Below, one piece after another: positions 12,135 to 19,529 of a DNA stretch of 64,000 nucleotides (position 1 is the stretch's first letter; each line of letters opens with the position of its first letter). Source of the stretch: JBDZUZ01 sp040255445 (GTDB lineage: Bacteria; Planctomycetota; Phycisphaerae; Phycisphaerales; UBA1924). The position numbers and the translations under genes are program-made. The notes beneath the pieces are model-generated. The model saw only the letters and a list, made by a program, of their open reading frames with translations, was not told the DNA's origin and did not search any database. The stretch spans positions 15,964-79,963 of the forward strand of contig JBDZUZ010000002.1 of assembly GCA_040255445.1 (NCBI GenBank). Reading direction: 5' to 3'.

Positions 12135-12722
12135 ATGGCCCGCACGCCGTCAACCATGGTTGCGCTCGGCACGCCCGCCCCGCCCTTCGAACTGCCCGAT
12201 GCGACGGGCACGAAGTTCAGACTCAGCGATATCGCCGCGGGCCGGCCGGCGCTGGTGATGTTCATCTGCAACCACTGCCCGTTCGTGAAGCACGTCCGCA
12301 GCGAGCTCGCGGCGATCGGGCGGGACTACGGCGATTCACCGAAGGGCAACGGCCGAGTCGGCATCATCGCGGTAATGTCCAACGACATCGAGAACTACCC
12401 GGACGATCGGCCCGAGCTGATGGCGAAAGAGGCGAACGAAGCCGGGTACACGTTCCCGTATGTCCATGATGCGACGCAGGCGGTCGCGAAGGCGTACCAC
12501 GCGGCGTGCACACCCGATTTCTTCCTGTACGACAAAGACGGCAAGCTCGCCTACCGCGGGCAGCTCGATAACAGCCGTCCGGGTAACGGCGTACCGGTGA
12601 CGGGCAAGGACCTGCGAGCCGCGATCGATGCGGTGATCGCGGGGAAGAGCCCGGGCGCGGATCAGAAACCGAGCATCGGGTGCAACATCAAGTGGATGGC
12701 GGGGAACGCGCCGACGGGCTGA
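12135..12722 (+). CDS. Thioredoxin-fold (AhpC/TSA-like) protein
   Basis: A 195-residue soluble thioredoxin-like protein. The motif FICNHCPFVKHVRSELAAI at residues 40-60 places a CNHC active site at the usual position; TPDFFLYDKDGKLAYRGQLD is the cis-Pro and following strand. No signal peptide is visible, so it is probably cytoplasmic. The family resembles TlpA/AhpC-like oxidoreductases, but its reducing partner and substrate are unknown. GGAGGAGG precedes the ATG by 5 bases. It follows the ligase by 30 bases and is likely co-transcribed. Confidence 0.85.
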   Translation: MARTPSTMVALGTPAPPFELPDATGTKFRLSDIAAGRPALVMFICNHCPFVKHVRSELAAIGRDYGDSPKGNGRVGIIAVMSNDIENYPDDRPELMAKEANEAGYTFPYVHDATQAVAKAYHAACTPDFFLYDKDGKLAYRGQLDNSRPGNGVPVTGKDLRAAIDAVIAGKSPGADQKPSIGCNIKWMAGNAPTG

Positions 12723-12735
12723 TCGACGCGTCAGT

Positions 12736-13332
12736 TCACCCGTTCGACCTTCGCACCACGAGCGACGGGTACTGCTCCGCAAACTCGTCCGCCAGCATCG
12801 CGTAGCGCACATGATCCGCCCGCGAGCCATCGATCTGCAGGTACTTCGGTGAGTACCCCTCCCTGCGGAACCCGAGCTTCTCGATCAAACCGATCGAAGC
12901 CTCGTTGTGCGGCTGGATGTTCGCCTCAACTCGGGCGAGGCCGAGCGTGCCAAACGCCTCCTGCAGCGCGAGCGGGATCGCTTCGGTCATGATGCCCCAG
13001 CGCGCGAACCGTTTACCGGTCCAGTAGCCCAGGAAGCACTGCTGGAGCGGGCCTCTGATGATCTCGTTGAGCGAGACCTGCCCGGCGATTTCGGCGGTCT
13101 CGTTCAGCACCACGAGCATCCGGCGTGATCGCGTCGTGTTGGCTGTCTCCAGCAGACGCTCGAACGCCGACAGTTCCGAATCCGGCGGCCGCGGCTCCCA
13201 TTTCGTCAGGAACTCGCCGCTCTCGGCGCGGAGCGATTCGTACGCGGCCTCATCAGAGGCGAATGGGAACCGCAGGTGCACCTTCGCGCCTGTACGCAAC
13301 GCGGCCTTCAGACTCTCCTCCCGCGGCGTCAC
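12736..13332 (-). CDS. GNAT N-acetyltransferase (RimJ/RimL-like)
   Basis: A 198-residue GNAT-fold acetyltransferase. The acetyl-CoA-binding region is seen in CFLGYWTGKRFARWGIMTEA followed by QEAFGTLGLARVEANIQPHN and SIGLIEKLGFRREG, a pattern typical of the RimJ/RimL branch that acetylates N-termini or small molecules. GTG at 13332 is chosen because it overlaps the yjbQ stop as GTGA, giving translational coupling; an ATG further upstream would lie deep inside yjbQ. It is the last gene of guaA-yjbQ-GNAT. The substrate is unknown. Confidence 0.82.
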   Translation of the reverse strand: MTPREESLKAALRTGAKVHLRFPFASDEAAYESLRAESGEFLTKWEPRPPDSELSAFERLLETANTTRSRRMLVVLNETAEIAGQVSLNEIIRGPLQQCFLGYWTGKRFARWGIMTEAIPLALQEAFGTLGLARVEANIQPHNEASIGLIEKLGFRREGYSPKYLQIDGSRADHVRYAMLADEFAEQYPSLVVRRSNG

Positions 13333-13733
13333 GAGACATGCACCACGACCTCGCGCGAGTGCGCCCGGTCGCGGTGCTCCCAGAGGTAGATCCCCTGCCA
13401 CGTGCCCAGCGCAAGCCGCGGCCCGATCATCGGGATCGCGATGCTCGTCGCCGTCAGCGAGGCCTTGATGTGGGCCGGCATGTCGTCGGGCCCCTCGCTC
13501 GTGTGCGTGTAGAGCGGGTCGTGCTCGGGCACCAGCCGGGCGAGCCAGGCCTCCAGATCACGCTTCGCCGAGGGGTCGGCGTTCTCCTGGATGATCAGAC
13601 TCGCCGAGGTGTGCCGCACGAAGACGGTGCAGAGTGCATCTTCGCGGCCGCCGCCCTCAACCACTTCCCGCACCTGGTCGGTGATCTCGTAGAGCCCCTG
13701 GCCGCGGGTCTGGATGGAGAGCACGCGGACCAT
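13329..13733 (-). CDS. YjbQ family protein (UPF0047)
   Basis: A 134-residue protein of the YjbQ/UPF0047 family. Conserved blocks include VRHTSASLIIQENADPSAKR, LTATSIAIPMIGPRLALGTW and QGIYLWEHRDR near the C-terminus. Members have been reported to show weak thiamine-phosphate synthase activity, but the physiological role is unclear. The ATG at 13733 lies 7 bases after the guaA stop and matches the family N-terminus; an earlier ATG would sit inside guaA. It overlaps the downstream GNAT gene by four bases. Confidence 0.88.
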   Translation of the reverse strand: MVRVLSIQTRGQGLYEITDQVREVVEGGGREDALCTVFVRHTSASLIIQENADPSAKRDLEAWLARLVPEHDPLYTHTSEGPDDMPAHIKASLTATSIAIPMIGPRLALGTWQGIYLWEHRDRAHSREVVVHVS

Positions 13734-13740
13734 GCGTTGG

Positions 13741-15294
13741 TCACTCCCATTCGATCGTCGCGGGCGGCTTGCTGGAGATGTCATAGACGCAGCGGTTCAC
13801 GCCGCGGACCTCGTTGATGATGCGGTTGGAGATGGTGGCGAGCGTGTCGTAGGGGATCCGCGCCCAGTCGGCGGTCATGAAGTCCTGCGTCTCGACCGCG
13901 CGGATGGCGACGGTCGATTCGTAGGTCCGCCCATCGCCCATCACGCCCACCGACTGCACGGGCAGCAGCACCGCGAAGACCTGGCTGGTCTTGCGGTACA
14001 GGTTCGCCGCGGTGATCTCCTCGAGCAGGATCGCATCACACTCGCGGAGCACATCGAGCTTGGGCCGCGTGACCTCACCTAGGACCCGCACGGCCAGGCC
14101 GGGGCCCGGGAAGGGGTGCCGCCAGACCATCTGTTCGGGCAGGCCGAGCACTTCGCCGAGCTTCCTGACCTCATCTTTGAACAGCTCGCGCAGCGGCTCG
14201 ATCAGCTTGAACCCCAGGTTCTCGGGCAGCCCGCCGACGTTGTGGTGCAGCTTGATGCCCGCGGCCTTGCCCGAGTGGCCGTGGCCGGACTCGATCACAT
14301 CGGGGTAGAGCGTGCCCTGCGCGAGGAACGAGGCGTCCTTGATCTTCTCCGCGGCGGTCTTGAAGACCTCGATGAAGCGGTGGCCGATGCGGCGGCGCTT
14401 CTCCTGCGGGTCTGAGATGCCCTTGAGATCGGCCAGGAAGTCTTTCTCGGCATCGACGACGGTCAGGTCGATCTTGAAGTGATCGCGGAAAGTCGTTTCG
14501 ACCAGCGCTCGCTCACCCTTGCGGAGCAGCCCGGTGTCGACGAACACGCAGTGCAGTTGATCGCCGATGGCGCGGTGCAGCAACGCCGCGGTGACGGCCG
14601 AGTCCACTCCACCGGAGAGCCCGCAGATCACACCGGCGGTGCCGACCTTCTCGCGGACGGCCTTCGCGGCGGTCTCGGCGTAGTCGGCCATCCGCCAGTT
14701 GCCGGTGCAGCCGCAGATCTCGTAGACGAAATTGCGGATCAGGTCCGCGCCGTGCGGCGTGTGCGTCACCTCGGGGTGGAACTGGACCCCGTAGAAGCGG
14801 CGGCCCTCGGCGGTCGAGCGCACCGCGGCGTTGGGGCAGGTCGGCGTCGTCGCCAACGCCTCGAACAAGCCGCCAACGTCATGGACCTGATCGCCGTGGC
14901 TCATCCAGACGATCGTCCGGTCGGGTACCGCGGCGAAGATCCGGTCCGCCTGTTTGATGTTCAGGTTCGCTCGCCCGAACTCGCGGTGGTCGGCGCGGTC
15001 CACCTTGCCGCCCATCAGGTGGCAGGCGAGCTGCATGCCGTAGCAGATGCCCAGCACCGGCACGCCCAGATCGAAGATGCCAGGATCGCAACGTGGGGCG
15101 CCCGGCTCGTACACGCTCGACGGCCCGCCCGAGAGGATGATCCCCTTGGGGTTCATCTTCTTGAGCTCCGCGACGCTGATGTCCGGCGCTACCAGGATCG
15201 AGAAGACACCGGCTTCGCGCACCCGCCGGGCGATGAGCTGGACGGTCTGCGAGCCAAAGTCGAGGATCGGGACGATTTCGTCGTGTCCGGTCAT
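13741..15294 (-). CDS. guaA: GMP synthase (glutamine-hydrolysing)
   Basis: A 517-residue enzyme that converts XMP to GMP with ATP and glutamine. The N-terminal class I glutaminase domain has [11 protein letters not shown] and the nucleophile motif [11 protein letters not shown], with [11 protein letters not shown] supplying the His/Glu. The ATP-pyrophosphatase domain carries [17 protein letters not shown], and the C-terminal dimerisation domain ends in PPATIEWE, the conserved terminus. Length is normal. A minus-strand TAACCT about 50 bases upstream could be its -10 box, giving a short leader with GGGAGG. It heads the guaA-yjbQ-GNAT operon. Confidence 0.97.
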   Translation of the reverse strand: MTGHDEIVPILDFGSQTVQLIARRVREAGVFSILVAPDISVAELKKMNPKGIILSGGPSSVYEPGAPRCDPGIFDLGVPVLGICYGMQLACHLMGGKVDRADHREFGRANLNIKQADRIFAAVPDRTIVWMSHGDQVHDVGGLFEALATTPTCPNAAVRSTAEGRRFYGVQFHPEVTHTPHGADLIRNFVYEICGCTGNWRMADYAETAAKAVREKVGTAGVICGLSGGVDSAVTAALLHRAIGDQLHCVFVDTGLLRKGERALVETTFRDHFKIDLTVVDAEKDFLADLKGISDPQEKRRRIGHRFIEVFKTAAEKIKDASFLAQGTLYPDVIESGHGHSGKAAGIKLHHNVGGLPENLGFKLIEPLRELFKDEVRKLGEVLGLPEQMVWRHPFPGPGLAVRVLGEVTRPKLDVLRECDAILLEEITAANLYRKTSQVFAVLLPVQSVGVMGDGRTYESTVAIRAVETQDFMTADWARIPYDTLATISNRIINEVRGVNRCVYDISSKPPATIEWE

Positions 15295-15411
15295 GGGCGA
15301 GGACGGCCTCCGTCGCCTCCCGGGTTCGGCCCGGAAGGGGAGAGGTTAGGCGTGTGCACCGCCGCTGGTGCGGTGGCGGGTTGCCGGAGCGTTCCCGCAC
15401 CGGGCCGGCGG

Positions 15412-15417
15412 TAGAAT
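15412..15417 (+). promoter_or_regulatory. Putative -10 box, leaderless type
   Basis: TAGAAT is followed by 7 bases and the GTG at 15425. It decides the start of the small lipoprotein gene in favour of GTG 15425 over the ATG at 15416, which overlaps the box. Confidence 0.5.
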
Positions 15418-15424
15418 GGCGGGC

Positions 15425-15772
15425 GTGCGAACCCCCAGATCAACCCGCCCGGCGGCCGCGGCCCTGTCCGTGTTGGCCATGGCGGCGTGCGCATCGCCCC
15501 CGCGGGAGAGCTTCGACAGCCCGGACCCGGCCGCCCGCCGAGCGGCCATCGTGCGGGCCGCGGCGGAAGAGGACACCACGAAGGTGCCGGACTTGGTCCG
15601 GATGCTCGACAGCGACGACCCGGCGGTCCGGCTGCTCGCGATCGGGACGCTCCAACGCTTGACGGGGGAAACGCTCGGGTACGATTACGCCGCACCGGCT
15701 CGCGATCGCGATGAGGCGGTCCAGCGGTGGGTCAGCTACGCGGAACGATCTGCCGGGGGCGCCACGGAATGA
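15425..15772 (+). CDS. Small lipoprotein with HEAT-like repeat
   Basis: A 115-residue protein starting MRTPRSTRPAAAALSVLAMAAC. Basic residues, a short hydrophobic stretch and a lipobox cysteine (Cys22) predict a lipoprotein. The mature part contains a HEAT/armadillo-like helix pair (SPDPAARRAAIVRAAAEED, then VRMLDSDDPAVRLLAIGTLQ). The GTG at 15425 is preferred over an in-frame ATG three codons upstream because a TAGAAT box lies 7 bases before it. Its stop overlaps the next gene's start as ATGA, so it is coupled to the RsbW-like ATPase. Function unknown. Confidence 0.68.
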   Translation: MRTPRSTRPAAAALSVLAMAACASPPRESFDSPDPAARRAAIVRAAAEEDTTKVPDLVRMLDSDDPAVRLLAIGTLQRLTGETLGYDYAAPARDRDEAVQRWVSYAERSAGGATE

Positions 15773-16257
15773 CGGGACAATCCGATGTGCTCGCCGAAGT
15801 GAGTCTTGGTGGCCGGCAGCCCGACCTGCGGCTCGAACTGGTCAGCAACCCCGTGTATTTGTGCGGGGCCCGCGAACTGGTGGCTCAGATCTCGCGTCGG
15901 CTGGGTTTCGACGAGCACGCATCGTCGCAGATCGCGCTCGCGCTCGATGAGGCGCTCGCGAATGTGATCCGGCACGGGTACGAGAGCCGGGAGGACGGTC
16001 GGATCTGGGTGAGCTTCTTCCCGCTCGCGGGCCAGAACGCATCGGCCGCGGGGATCGAGATCGTCGTCGAGGACGAGGCCCGCCAGGTCGATCCGCTCAA
16101 GATCAAGGGTCGCGATCTCGAAGACATCCGCCCGGGGGGGCTGGGTGTGCACATCATCCGGGAAGTCATGGACGAGGTCCGCTACGAGAAGCGCGGTGAA
16201 CGCGGGATGCGGCTCACGATGATCAAGCGGCACACGCCGGGAGCAGGGAATGGCTGA
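15769..16257 (+). CDS. RsbW-like ATPase / anti-sigma-type kinase
   Basis: A 162-residue GHKL ATPase of the HATPase_c_2 type. The N-box LALDEALANVIRHGYE (about 50-65), a D-containing G1 region (VVEDEARQVDPLK) and the G2 box RPGGLGVHIIREVMDEV are all present. Such proteins are serine/threonine kinases that phosphorylate a STAS-domain antagonist in partner-switching circuits. Here the next gene, overlapping by 8 bases, is exactly a STAS protein, but no sigma factor or phosphatase is adjacent. The ATG at 15769 overlaps the stop of the upstream gene as ATGA. The real client is unknown. Confidence 0.85.
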   Translation: MTGQSDVLAEVSLGGRQPDLRLELVSNPVYLCGARELVAQISRRLGFDEHASSQIALALDEALANVIRHGYESREDGRIWVSFFPLAGQNASAAGIEIVVEDEARQVDPLKIKGRDLEDIRPGGLGVHIIREVMDEVRYEKRGERGMRLTMIKRHTPGAGNG

Positions 16258-16597
16258 GCAGGATCCCATCGAGGTGCGGATGTCGGAACGCGACGGCGCG
16301 ATCGTCGTGCACCCGGATGGCGAGATCGGGTACCACGAGGCGCCGACGCTGCGCAACAAGCTCAAGGTGGCGTTCGACCGCTCGCCGCGCAAGGTCGTGG
16401 CCGATCTGGCAAACGTCGACTACATGAGCACCCCCGGTCTCGCGACGCTCGTCGAAGCGCTCCAGATCTCGAAGCGCACCAAGGTGCCACTGGTCATCTG
16501 CGGCCTGAACGAGCGTGTGCTGGCGATCTTCGAGATCGCCAAGCTCCAGACCGTCTTCACGATCGTGGGCGGTGTCGATGAGGCTGTCCGCGGCTGA
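16250..16597 (+). CDS. STAS-domain protein (antagonist or MlaB-like)
   Basis: A 115-residue single STAS domain. The segment VDYMSTPGLATLVEALQISK carries the conserved loop; the equivalent of the phosphorylated serine is Ser60 or Thr61. It overlaps the upstream RsbW-like ATPase by 8 bases and precedes an MlaE-type permease by 45 bases. STAS proteins act either as anti-anti-sigma factors or, as MlaB, as subunits of Mla lipid-transport ABC complexes. Both neighbours are present here, so the gene order alone does not decide between the two roles. Confidence 0.87.
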   Translation: MAEQDPIEVRMSERDGAIVVHPDGEIGYHEAPTLRNKLKVAFDRSPRKVVADLANVDYMSTPGLATLVEALQISKRTKVPLVICGLNERVLAIFEIAKLQTVFTIVGGVDEAVRG

Positions 16598-16642
16598 ACG
16601 GGCCCGGCGAGCGGAGGGGGAGCATGAGCGGAGGGGGGATCA

Positions 16643-17488
16643 ATGGCCGATGAGCCCCAGGACGGACCCAAGGCGCTGCAACTGCCCGCGGCCGCGCTGA
16701 ACGCGGTCGGCGGCAGAGCGCTGGGGCGGCTTGGTCACATCGGGGCGGTGTTCTTCCTCCTCGTCGATGCGTTCCTGTGGGTCGCCCGGGCCATGGTCAG
16801 CCGCAAGGTGCGGGTCGGCCGCCCGGCGATCATCGCGCAGCTCGTCCGTGTCGGCGCCCGGTCCGTGTTCATCGTGTCGCTGGTGTCCGGCTGCGTCGGG
16901 CTGATCCTGGCGTTCCAACTCTCGCCGCCGCTGGAGCAGTTCAGCCGCCGCGATCTGGTCGCCAACATCGTCGGTGTTGCTGTGTTCCGCGAGCTTGGCC
17001 CACTGATCGGCGCCATCGTGCTGACGGGCTACGCCGGAGCCGCGATCGCCGCGGAACTGGGGACGATGGTGGTGGGGGAGGAGATCGAGGCGATGGAGGC
17101 CCACGCCCTCGACCCGATCCGCTTCCTGGTTGTGCCCCGCGTGATCGCGGCGGTCGTCAGCATGACCGCTCTCGCGATCATCGCGGATGTCGTCGCGGTC
17201 GCGGCAGCGCTCTTCATCTCCATGGTCGCCCTCGATATCCCGCGGCAGACCTTCATGGACAACCTGCTCTTCCAGGTGAAGCTCGTCGATTTCCTCACCG
17301 GCGTCGGCAAGGGGGCTGTGTTCGGCCTGCTGATCGGGCTGATCTCCTGCGCGAATGGGCTGAGCGTCACCGGCGGCGCCGCCGGCGTCGGCCGGGCGAC
17401 AACCAACACCGTCGTTCAGTGCGTGGTGTCGATCATCATCGCCGACCTCGCTTTTACCGCGGTCTTCTACGCCCTGGGCCTGGTGTGA
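16643..17488 (+). CDS. MlaE-family ABC transporter permease
   Basis: A 281-residue integral membrane protein of the MlaE/YrbE family, the permease of ABC systems that move phospholipids or other hydrophobic compounds between membranes. Typical features are the N-terminal amphipathic segment, GLILAFQLSPPLEQFSRRDL, FRELGPLIGAIVLTGYAGAA, the AELGTMVVGEEIEAMEAHAL coupling loop and about five membrane helices. The family's ATPase (MlaF) and MCE-domain subunit (MlaD) are not adjacent; the STAS and ATPase genes lie directly upstream. GAGGGGGG precedes the ATG. Confidence 0.9.
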   Translation: MADEPQDGPKALQLPAAALNAVGGRALGRLGHIGAVFFLLVDAFLWVARAMVSRKVRVGRPAIIAQLVRVGARSVFIVSLVSGCVGLILAFQLSPPLEQFSRRDLVANIVGVAVFRELGPLIGAIVLTGYAGAAIAAELGTMVVGEEIEAMEAHALDPIRFLVVPRVIAAVVSMTALAIIADVVAVAAALFISMVALDIPRQTFMDNLLFQVKLVDFLTGVGKGAVFGLLIGLISCANGLSVTGGAAGVGRATTNTVVQCVVSIIIADLAFTAVFYALGLV

Positions 17489-17542
17489 CCGCCAGGGGGT
17501 CTTCGGACATCTCGCCGGGCCATTCCCGCCCCACGCGGCTCC

Positions 17543-17548
17543 TACCAT
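17543..17548 (+). promoter_or_regulatory. Putative -10 box of ribH (leaderless type)
   Basis: TACCAT is followed by 8 bases and the ribH ATG. No Shine-Dalgarno is present between them. Confidence 0.45.
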
Positions 17549-17556
17549 CCCCGCCC

Positions 17557-18105
17557 ATGGCCAAGCGACCCTCAACGACCGCCCGCCGCGGCACGACTCC
17601 GTCACCCCGCGTGGCGATCATCGTCAGCCGTTACAACGAATCGATCACGACGCCGCTGCTCGACGCGGCCGCCGCGGCCTTCGCTCAGAAGGGGGGCCGG
17701 CCCGAGGATCTGGACGTGTTCGATGCGCCCGGCGCCTACGAGCTGACCGCGCTGAGCGCGGCGGCGGCACGCACCGGGCGGTATGCGGGCATCGTCGCCC
17801 TCGGGTGCGTGATCCGCGGCGAGACGCGGCACGACCGCTACATCTGCGATGCGGTTGCTCACGGGCTGACGCAGGTCACGCTCGCGACCGGGATCCCGGT
17901 CGCGTTCGGGCTCCTGACCACCGAGAACGCGGCGCAGGCGCGGGCTCGCGCGGGCGGCCGCCACGGCAACAAGGGCGCCGAGGCGATGGAAGCGTTGCTC
18001 GCGACACTCGAGACGCTTGCCCGCATCTCCTCGGGCGATGGATCACCTGTGGTAGGCAAGTCCAGACCCGATAAGGCCCGCGCCAGCAGCGGGGGGCGGC
18101 GATGA
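17557..18105 (+). CDS. ribH: 6,7-dimethyl-8-ribityllumazine synthase
   Basis: A 182-residue enzyme of the penultimate step of riboflavin synthesis, condensing a ribitylamino-pyrimidine with dihydroxybutanone phosphate. Motifs: VAIIVSRYNESIT near the N-terminus, FDAPGAYELTALSAAAA, ALGCVIRGETRHDRYICDAV, and FGLLTTENAAQARARAGG. An N-terminal extension of about 17 residues and a C-terminal tail of about 25 residues exceed the usual 155. It overlaps nusB by four bases (ATGA), so ribH, nusB and probably ftsY are one unit. No FMN riboswitch is seen. Confidence 0.93.
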   Translation: MAKRPSTTARRGTTPSPRVAIIVSRYNESITTPLLDAAAAAFAQKGGRPEDLDVFDAPGAYELTALSAAAARTGRYAGIVALGCVIRGETRHDRYICDAVAHGLTQVTLATGIPVAFGLLTTENAAQARARAGGRHGNKGAEAMEALLATLETLARISSGDGSPVVGKSRPDKARASSGGRR

Positions 18106-18545
18106 GCGTCACGAACCACCAGATCCGTCGGCTCGCGTTCCAGGTGTTGTTCCAGATCGACGCCCGGGGCGAACTCGATACCGACCTCGTTCGCGAGACG
18201 CTGGATGTGCCCGACAACTTCGGCGAGCGCGAGGTGCGCAAGTCGTTCGACCTCGGTGTGGAGGCGTACAAGGCTCGGCACGCCGCGGACGGCGTCATGG
18301 AGAGTCTGGCGCCCGGGTGGCCGGCCGCGCGGCAGCCCGCGGTTGATCGTGCGATCCTGCGGCTCGCGCACTTCGAGATGACGACGGGCCGCACCCCGCC
18401 CAAGATCGCGCTGAACGAAGCGGTCGAACTCGCCAAGGAGTTCGGCTCGGAGAAGTCGCCGGGGTTCGTCAATGGCCTGCTCGACAAGGTGCTCAAATCA
18501 CTGCCCGCAGATCAGACGCCCCCGTCTGAGTCTGAGGAAGCCTGA
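18102..18545 (+). CDS. nusB: Transcription antitermination factor NusB
   Basis: A 147-residue RNA-binding protein that works with NusE/S10 in rRNA antitermination. The NusB fold is recognisable in RRLAFQVLFQIDARGE at the N-terminus and in RAILRLAHFEM, TPPKIALNEAVELAKEFG and KSPGFVNGLLDKVL in the second half. Length is normal. The ribH-nusB pair, overlapping by ATGA, is a very common bacterial arrangement and supports both calls. Confidence 0.94.
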   Translation: MSVTNHQIRRLAFQVLFQIDARGELDTDLVRETLDVPDNFGEREVRKSFDLGVEAYKARHAADGVMESLAPGWPAARQPAVDRAILRLAHFEMTTGRTPPKIALNEAVELAKEFGSEKSPGFVNGLLDKVLKSLPADQTPPSESEEA

Positions 18546-18586
18546 CGGCGCCGCAATTCAAACGATCACAGGACGACTTCACGCCG

Positions 18587-19525
18587 ATGGCTCTCTTCAA
18601 ATCAATCCTGGGCAAGGTCAAGCAGGGGCTCGAGAAGACCCGCCAGTCGTTCATGACCGGTGTGCACGGGCTCCGCTCGCTGCTGACCGGGCGGAAGCTC
18701 GATGAGGAACTGATCCGCCAACTCGAAACGCGGCTGTTGCAGGCCGATGTGGGCGTGAAGACGACCCGGCGACTGATCGAGCGGATCCGCGAAGACTTCC
18801 GCGCCGGCAAGCTCGAGACAGGCGATCAGGTTCTCGACTACATGAAGTCGGAGCTCAAGGCGATGTGGCCCGAGGCCGATCGCCGCCTGCGGCTTGCTCC
18901 GTCGGGCGAGGGGTCGACGGTGATCCTCGTCACCGGCGTGAACGGGGTTGGGAAGACGACCTCGATCGCCAAGCTCTGTGCAGCGCTGCGGGCCGACGGG
19001 AAGTCCGTGCTGCTGGGAGCCTGCGATACGTTCCGCGCCGGGGCGGTGCGGCAGCTCGAGATCTGGTCGGAGCGGCTGGGTGTCGAGGTCGTCAAGGGGC
19101 AGCAGGGGGGTGATCCCGCCGCGGTCGCGTTCGACGCCTGCATCGCGGCGAAGGCACGGGGCGTCGATGTGCTCATCCTCGACACCGCCGGCCGCCTGCA
19201 CACGCAGGACCCGCTGATGCGTCAGCTCACCAAGCTGCGGAACGTGGTCGCCAAGCAGATCCCGGGAGCCCCGCACGAGGTGCTTCTGGTGCTCGATGCC
19301 ACCAGCGGCCAGAACGCGATGCGTCAGGCCGAAGAGTTCGGCAAGGCCGCGGGCGTGACGGGGATCTTTCTCTCCAAGCTCGATGGGACCGCGAAGGGCG
19401 GCATCGTGATCGCGATCCGCGAGATCACCGAGATACCGGTGAAGTTCGTCGGTGTGGGGGAGACACCCGAGGACGTCCAGCCCTTCGATCCCTCGACCTT
19501 CGTGGATGCGCTGTTCGCAGTGTAA
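18587..19525 (+). CDS. ftsY: Signal recognition particle receptor FtsY
   Basis: A 312-residue SRP GTPase that docks ribosome-SRP complexes at the membrane. It has an N-domain helical bundle (about 1-90) and the G domain with VTGVNGVGKTTSIAKLCA (P-loop), DTFRAGAVRQL, DTAGRLHTQDPLM, TKLDGTAKGG-like LSKLDGTAKGG and the C-terminal VGVGETPEDVQPFD. It lacks the long acidic A-domain of E. coli FtsY, as in many bacteria. It starts 41 bases after nusB and ends 4 bases before the convergent histidine kinase gene. Confidence 0.96.
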   Translation: MALFKSILGKVKQGLEKTRQSFMTGVHGLRSLLTGRKLDEELIRQLETRLLQADVGVKTTRRLIERIREDFRAGKLETGDQVLDYMKSELKAMWPEADRRLRLAPSGEGSTVILVTGVNGVGKTTSIAKLCAALRADGKSVLLGACDTFRAGAVRQLEIWSERLGVEVVKGQQGGDPAAVAFDACIAAKARGVDVLILDTAGRLHTQDPLMRQLTKLRNVVAKQIPGAPHEVLLVLDATSGQNAMRQAEEFGKAAGVTGIFLSKLDGTAKGGIVIAIREITEIPVKFVGVGETPEDVQPFDPSTFVDALFAV

Positions 19526-19529
19526 CCGC

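Noticed and set aside
13333..13401. Upstream ATG extending the GNAT gene by 23 codons
   Set aside because: It would run deep into yjbQ and has no ribosome-binding site; the GTG overlapping the yjbQ stop fits better.
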